Below are positions 62,073 through 64,000 of a stretch of 64,000 nt of DNA, piece by piece. The DNA is from DATFRX01 sp035630615. Lineage in GTDB: Bacteria; Actinomycetota; Actinomycetes; Propionibacteriales; Nocardioidaceae. The notes beneath the pieces were generated by a model that worked only from the letters and a program-made list of their open reading frames with translations, made no database searches and was not told the origin of the DNA. Both the position numbers and the translations under genes were made by a program. Position 1 is the first letter of the stretch, and every line of letters begins with the position of its first letter. The stretch is taken from contig DASQKI010000038.1 in the NCBI GenBank assembly GCA_035630615.1, positions 1 through 64,000 on the forward strand, given 5' to 3'.

Positions 62073-62639
62073 ATGGGCAAGCTGATCTATTCGATGATCA
62101 CGTCGGTCGACGGCTACGTGAGCGACCCGGACGGCGAGTTCGGCTGGGGCGCCCCGGATGCGGAGTCGCACGATTTCGTCAGCGAGCTCTCGCGATCGAT
62201 CGGCACCTACCTCTACGGCCGCCGGATGTACGAGACGATGGTCTACTGGGAGACCGCGCACGAAGTGCCCGACCAGCCATCGTTCATCCTCGACTATGCC
62301 CGCATCTGGCAGGCGGCCGATAAGATCGTCTACTCGACGACGCTCGGCGAGGTCGCGAGCGAGCGGACCCGGGTCGAGCGAACCTTCGACCCTGACGCGG
62401 TGCGGAGGCTGAAGGTCGAGTCGGACCTCGACCTCACCGTCGACGGACCCCACCTGGCGGCACAGGCGATCCGGGCCGGACTGGTGGACGAATACCAGCT
62501 GATCGTCGGACCGGCGATCGTCGGTGGCGGCAACCCGTTCTTCCCCGACGACGTGCGTGTCGACCTGGAGCTGCTCGACGAGCATCGCTTCGGCAACGGG
62601 GTCGTCTATCTCCGATACTGCGTCAAGGGCCCGGCGTAG
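62073..62639 (+). CDS. RibD C-terminal/dihydrofolate reductase-fold protein
   Basis: A 188-residue reductase-fold protein. KLIYSMITSVDGYVSDPDG is the family start, YLYGRRMYETM the NADPH loop, and DGPHLAAQAIRAGLVDEYQL with IVGGGNPFFP the C-terminal part. These proteins are widespread in soil actinobacteria and rarely assigned a pathway. GAGGAG precedes ATG 62073, 10 bases after the aminotransferase stop, so the two are an operon. Its last 34 bases overlap the opposite-strand TetR gene. Confidence 0.9.
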   Translation: MGKLIYSMITSVDGYVSDPDGEFGWGAPDAESHDFVSELSRSIGTYLYGRRMYETMVYWETAHEVPDQPSFILDYARIWQAADKIVYSTTLGEVASERTRVERTFDPDAVRRLKVESDLDLTVDGPHLAAQAIRAGLVDEYQLIVGPAIVGGGNPFFPDDVRVDLELLDEHRFGNGVVYLRYCVKGPA

Positions 62640-63367
62640 TCGTCGCCGCCGTCCCGAGTCGTGAGCCTGGCGTCGATCACCTTCTCGACACCGTCGAGCA
62701 CGCACCGGAGGCCGAAGTCGCGATTCTGTTGCGGCGTTCGAGTCTGCCGGGCCGAGTAGTCGACCAACGCTGGGAATCGATCGGGGTGTTCGCGGACCAA
62801 GTCGATATGACTCCGGTCATGCCACGGCTGGGTGCCGGCCACGTCCAGCGCCTGGGTATTGCGGATGTGCCCACTCAAGAGGGTGACGACGTCCATCCGC
62901 TCGGTCGGCGTCAGCGGAGTATCGCCGAGAGCGGCGACCGCGGACTCGGTCCAGCCCATCTCCCTCGGGCCCATCACCCGATCACCAACCGTCACCCCGG
63001 GCAGCCAGGGATGCTCCTCCCAGGTGGCTGACATCGACCGAACCCACCGTTCGAGTCGCCGCCGCCACCCGCCCCTGACCCGGCGAAGGTCCGGCGGCTC
63101 TCCGACCGCGAGCTCGATCATCACGGCGATCAGATCGGCCTTTCCGCTGACGTGGCGGTAGAGGGACATCTTGGTGAAGTGCAGACTCTCCGCGACTCGC
63201 TGCATCGAGACGTTGTCGATCCCTTCGGCGTCGGCCACGCCGACAGCCGCGGCTGCGATCTTGTCGACGTTGAGGGTCGCTTTGGGACCGCGGGTAGGTG
63301 CGGCCCGCATGCCCCAAAGCAGCTCCGCTGTCTCGTTGAGCTGATCATCGTGTGTCTGCTCTGCCAT
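62606..63367 (-). CDS. TetR-family transcriptional regulator
   Basis: A 253-residue TetR regulator. The helix-turn-helix is at about residues 33-80 (VDKIAAAAVGVADAEGIDNV; MQRVAESLHFTKMSLYRHVS). A TetR_C-type ligand domain of the TcmR-like kind follows. GAGGAAG precedes ATG 63367, which starts just before the first helix. It diverges from the DUF6069 gene, a common pair, and a palindromic operator lies between them. It likely represses that gene. Confidence 0.92.
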   Translation of the reverse strand: MAEQTHDDQLNETAELLWGMRAAPTRGPKATLNVDKIAAAAVGVADAEGIDNVSMQRVAESLHFTKMSLYRHVSGKADLIAVMIELAVGEPPDLRRVRGGWRRRLERWVRSMSATWEEHPWLPGVTVGDRVMGPREMGWTESAVAALGDTPLTPTERMDVVTLLSGHIRNTQALDVAGTQPWHDRSHIDLVREHPDRFPALVDYSARQTRTPQQNRDFGLRCVLDGVEKVIDARLTTRDGGDDYAGPLTQYRR

Positions 63368-63408
63368 CTGCTTCCTCGGCAACTTAGGTCTTGACAACTG
63401 TGGATGAC

Positions 63409-63443
63409 GGATACAGTATCTGTTGGAAACAGTGTCTGCAAGA
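63409..63443. promoter_or_regulatory. TetR operator candidate
   Basis: GATAC-A-GTATC (63410-63420) is an 11-bp palindrome. It is followed by CTGTT-GGA-AACAG (63420-63432) and GTGTCTG, giving a broad symmetric stretch with TACAGT, TTGACA (63391-63396) and ACAGTGTC. Control of both divergent genes from here is likely. Confidence 0.6.
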
Positions 63444-63487
63444 CACCGAGGCGGTTTAACCGCACTGTCCGCTACGAGAGGACCGAC

Positions 63488-63913
63488 ATGACCACCACGC
63501 CAACCCAGTCTCCCGTCGCCACCGCCGCGCCACTGCGTCGGCACGGTCTCGTCGCCACCGGACTGGTCGCCGCAGTCACCGCCGCCGTGGCCACGACGCT
63601 CGTCGCCGTGATCGGCAAGGCCGCCGGCGTCGACTTCGCGGACTCCTCCGGCGAGGAAATCCCCCTGTTTGCATTCGCCCAGCTCACCCTCACCTTCTCG
63701 CTCATCGGTCTCGCCGTCGCCGCCGGCATCCGCCGCTGGGCCAAGCGACCCGCCACCACGTTCCTGCGAACGGCGCTGACCCTGACAGCGATCTCGCTCG
63801 TGCCGCCCTTCCTCATCGGCCTGGACCTGGCGTCATCCGCATGCCTGGTCGTGGCCCACCTGACCGCAGCTGCCATCGTGATCCCGACACTCACCCGAAG
63901 GCTCGCCGACTGA
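63488..63913 (+). CDS. DUF6069-family membrane protein
   Basis: A 141-residue protein with four helices: ATGLVAAVTAAVATTLVAVIG, FAQLTLTFSLIGLAVAAGI, ALTLTAISLVPPFLIGLDL and the last near VVAHLTAAAIVIPTL. GAGAGG precedes ATG 63488. It is next to and divergent from a TetR gene, a frequent pairing for this family, and probably the target of that repressor. The function is unknown. Confidence 0.8.
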   Translation: MTTTPTQSPVATAAPLRRHGLVATGLVAAVTAAVATTLVAVIGKAAGVDFADSSGEEIPLFAFAQLTLTFSLIGLAVAAGIRRWAKRPATTFLRTALTLTAISLVPPFLIGLDLASSACLVVAHLTAAAIVIPTLTRRLAD

Positions 63914-64000
63914 CAACAGCCCGAGGAGCATCGTCTGCCGGCGCGTGCTTGCCACGCGCCGGCCAAGGCGTCACTGGCCCTCTGGAGTTCCGCCGATCCA

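Overview
The window is about 64 kb of GC-rich, densely packed bacterial chromosome with mixed strands. It comes from an actinobacterium (Actinomycetota). The strongest evidence is the block at 35.2-44.6 kb: gcvP, a MerR regulator, a DUF151 nuclease, a second MerR regulator (FtsR type), a GarA-type FHA protein, gcvH, DUF881, a small basic protein, DUF881 and a CDP-alcohol phosphatidyltransferase. This is the order of the Mycobacterium tuberculosis Rv1822-Rv1832 region. F420/flavin-type oxidoreductases, an ECF41 sigma factor, a WYL regulator and many leaderless genes agree with this. I cannot name the genus. I see no rRNA, tRNA, prophage, transposase or CRISPR array.

Layout. 0-12.3 kb: the edge of a VanZ-like gene; an ECF41 sigma factor with its target epimerase and a matching promoter; a nucleotidyltransferase; an AraC regulator with a VOC enzyme; an MFS exporter; a DUF1801 protein; a two-subunit molybdenum hydroxylase; a UvrA-like ATPase; and an FUSC-type membrane protein. 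Three genes here (VOC, DUF1801, UvrA-like) share a 16-bp box at one fixed distance from a -10 element, which suggests a local regulon. 12.4-13.7 kb: a RelBE-type toxin-antitoxin pair and a scrap yard of decayed genes, including a LuxR pseudogene. 13.7-22.5 kb: single metabolic and housekeeping genes (HAD phosphatase, CE1758/CE1759-type flavin pair, YciO/Sua5, argG, rtcB, acetyltransferases, DinB, dienelactone hydrolase). 22.5-25.5 kb: a VIT-family transporter lying between two paralogous, terminated, structured small RNAs that I do not recognise, then two small membrane proteins and a secreted HNH nuclease. 25.7-32.8 kb: two small membrane-anchored proteins, aminopeptidase N, FdhD, and the TldD/TldE protease pair. 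32.8-35.2 kb: a methyltransferase bracketed by inverted clusters of short repeats, and a serine hydrolase whose 5' end carries palindromic repeats. 35.2-44.6 kb: the conserved actinobacterial block, with a glycine riboswitch ahead of gcvP. 44.8-50.1 kb: a divergent LysR regulator and a 3-oxoadipate operon (thiolase, enol-lactonase, CoA-transferase A and B), then an ArsR/SRPBCC pair. 50.1-64 kb: amidase, solo CoxL-type hydroxylase subunit, WYL regulator, secreted phosphodiesterase, animal-type haem peroxidase, MFS transporter, aminotransferase, RibD-type reductase, and a TetR/DUF6069 divergent pair.

How parts work together. The glycine riboswitch, gcvP and gcvH belong to glycine cleavage, but gcvT and the lipoamide dehydrogenase are outside the window. 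The pca-type operon converts 3-oxoadipate enol-lactone to succinyl-CoA and acetyl-CoA. FdhD could sulfurate the molybdenum cofactor, while the window encodes two molybdenum hydroxylases that may need a sulfurated cofactor. A recurring pattern of a TAnnnT element 6-8 nt before the start codon indicates that many genes are transcribed without a leader; I used it to choose several starts.

The observations most worth following are the small RNA pair, the three-copy AraC-linked box, and the repeat-bracketed methyltransferase.
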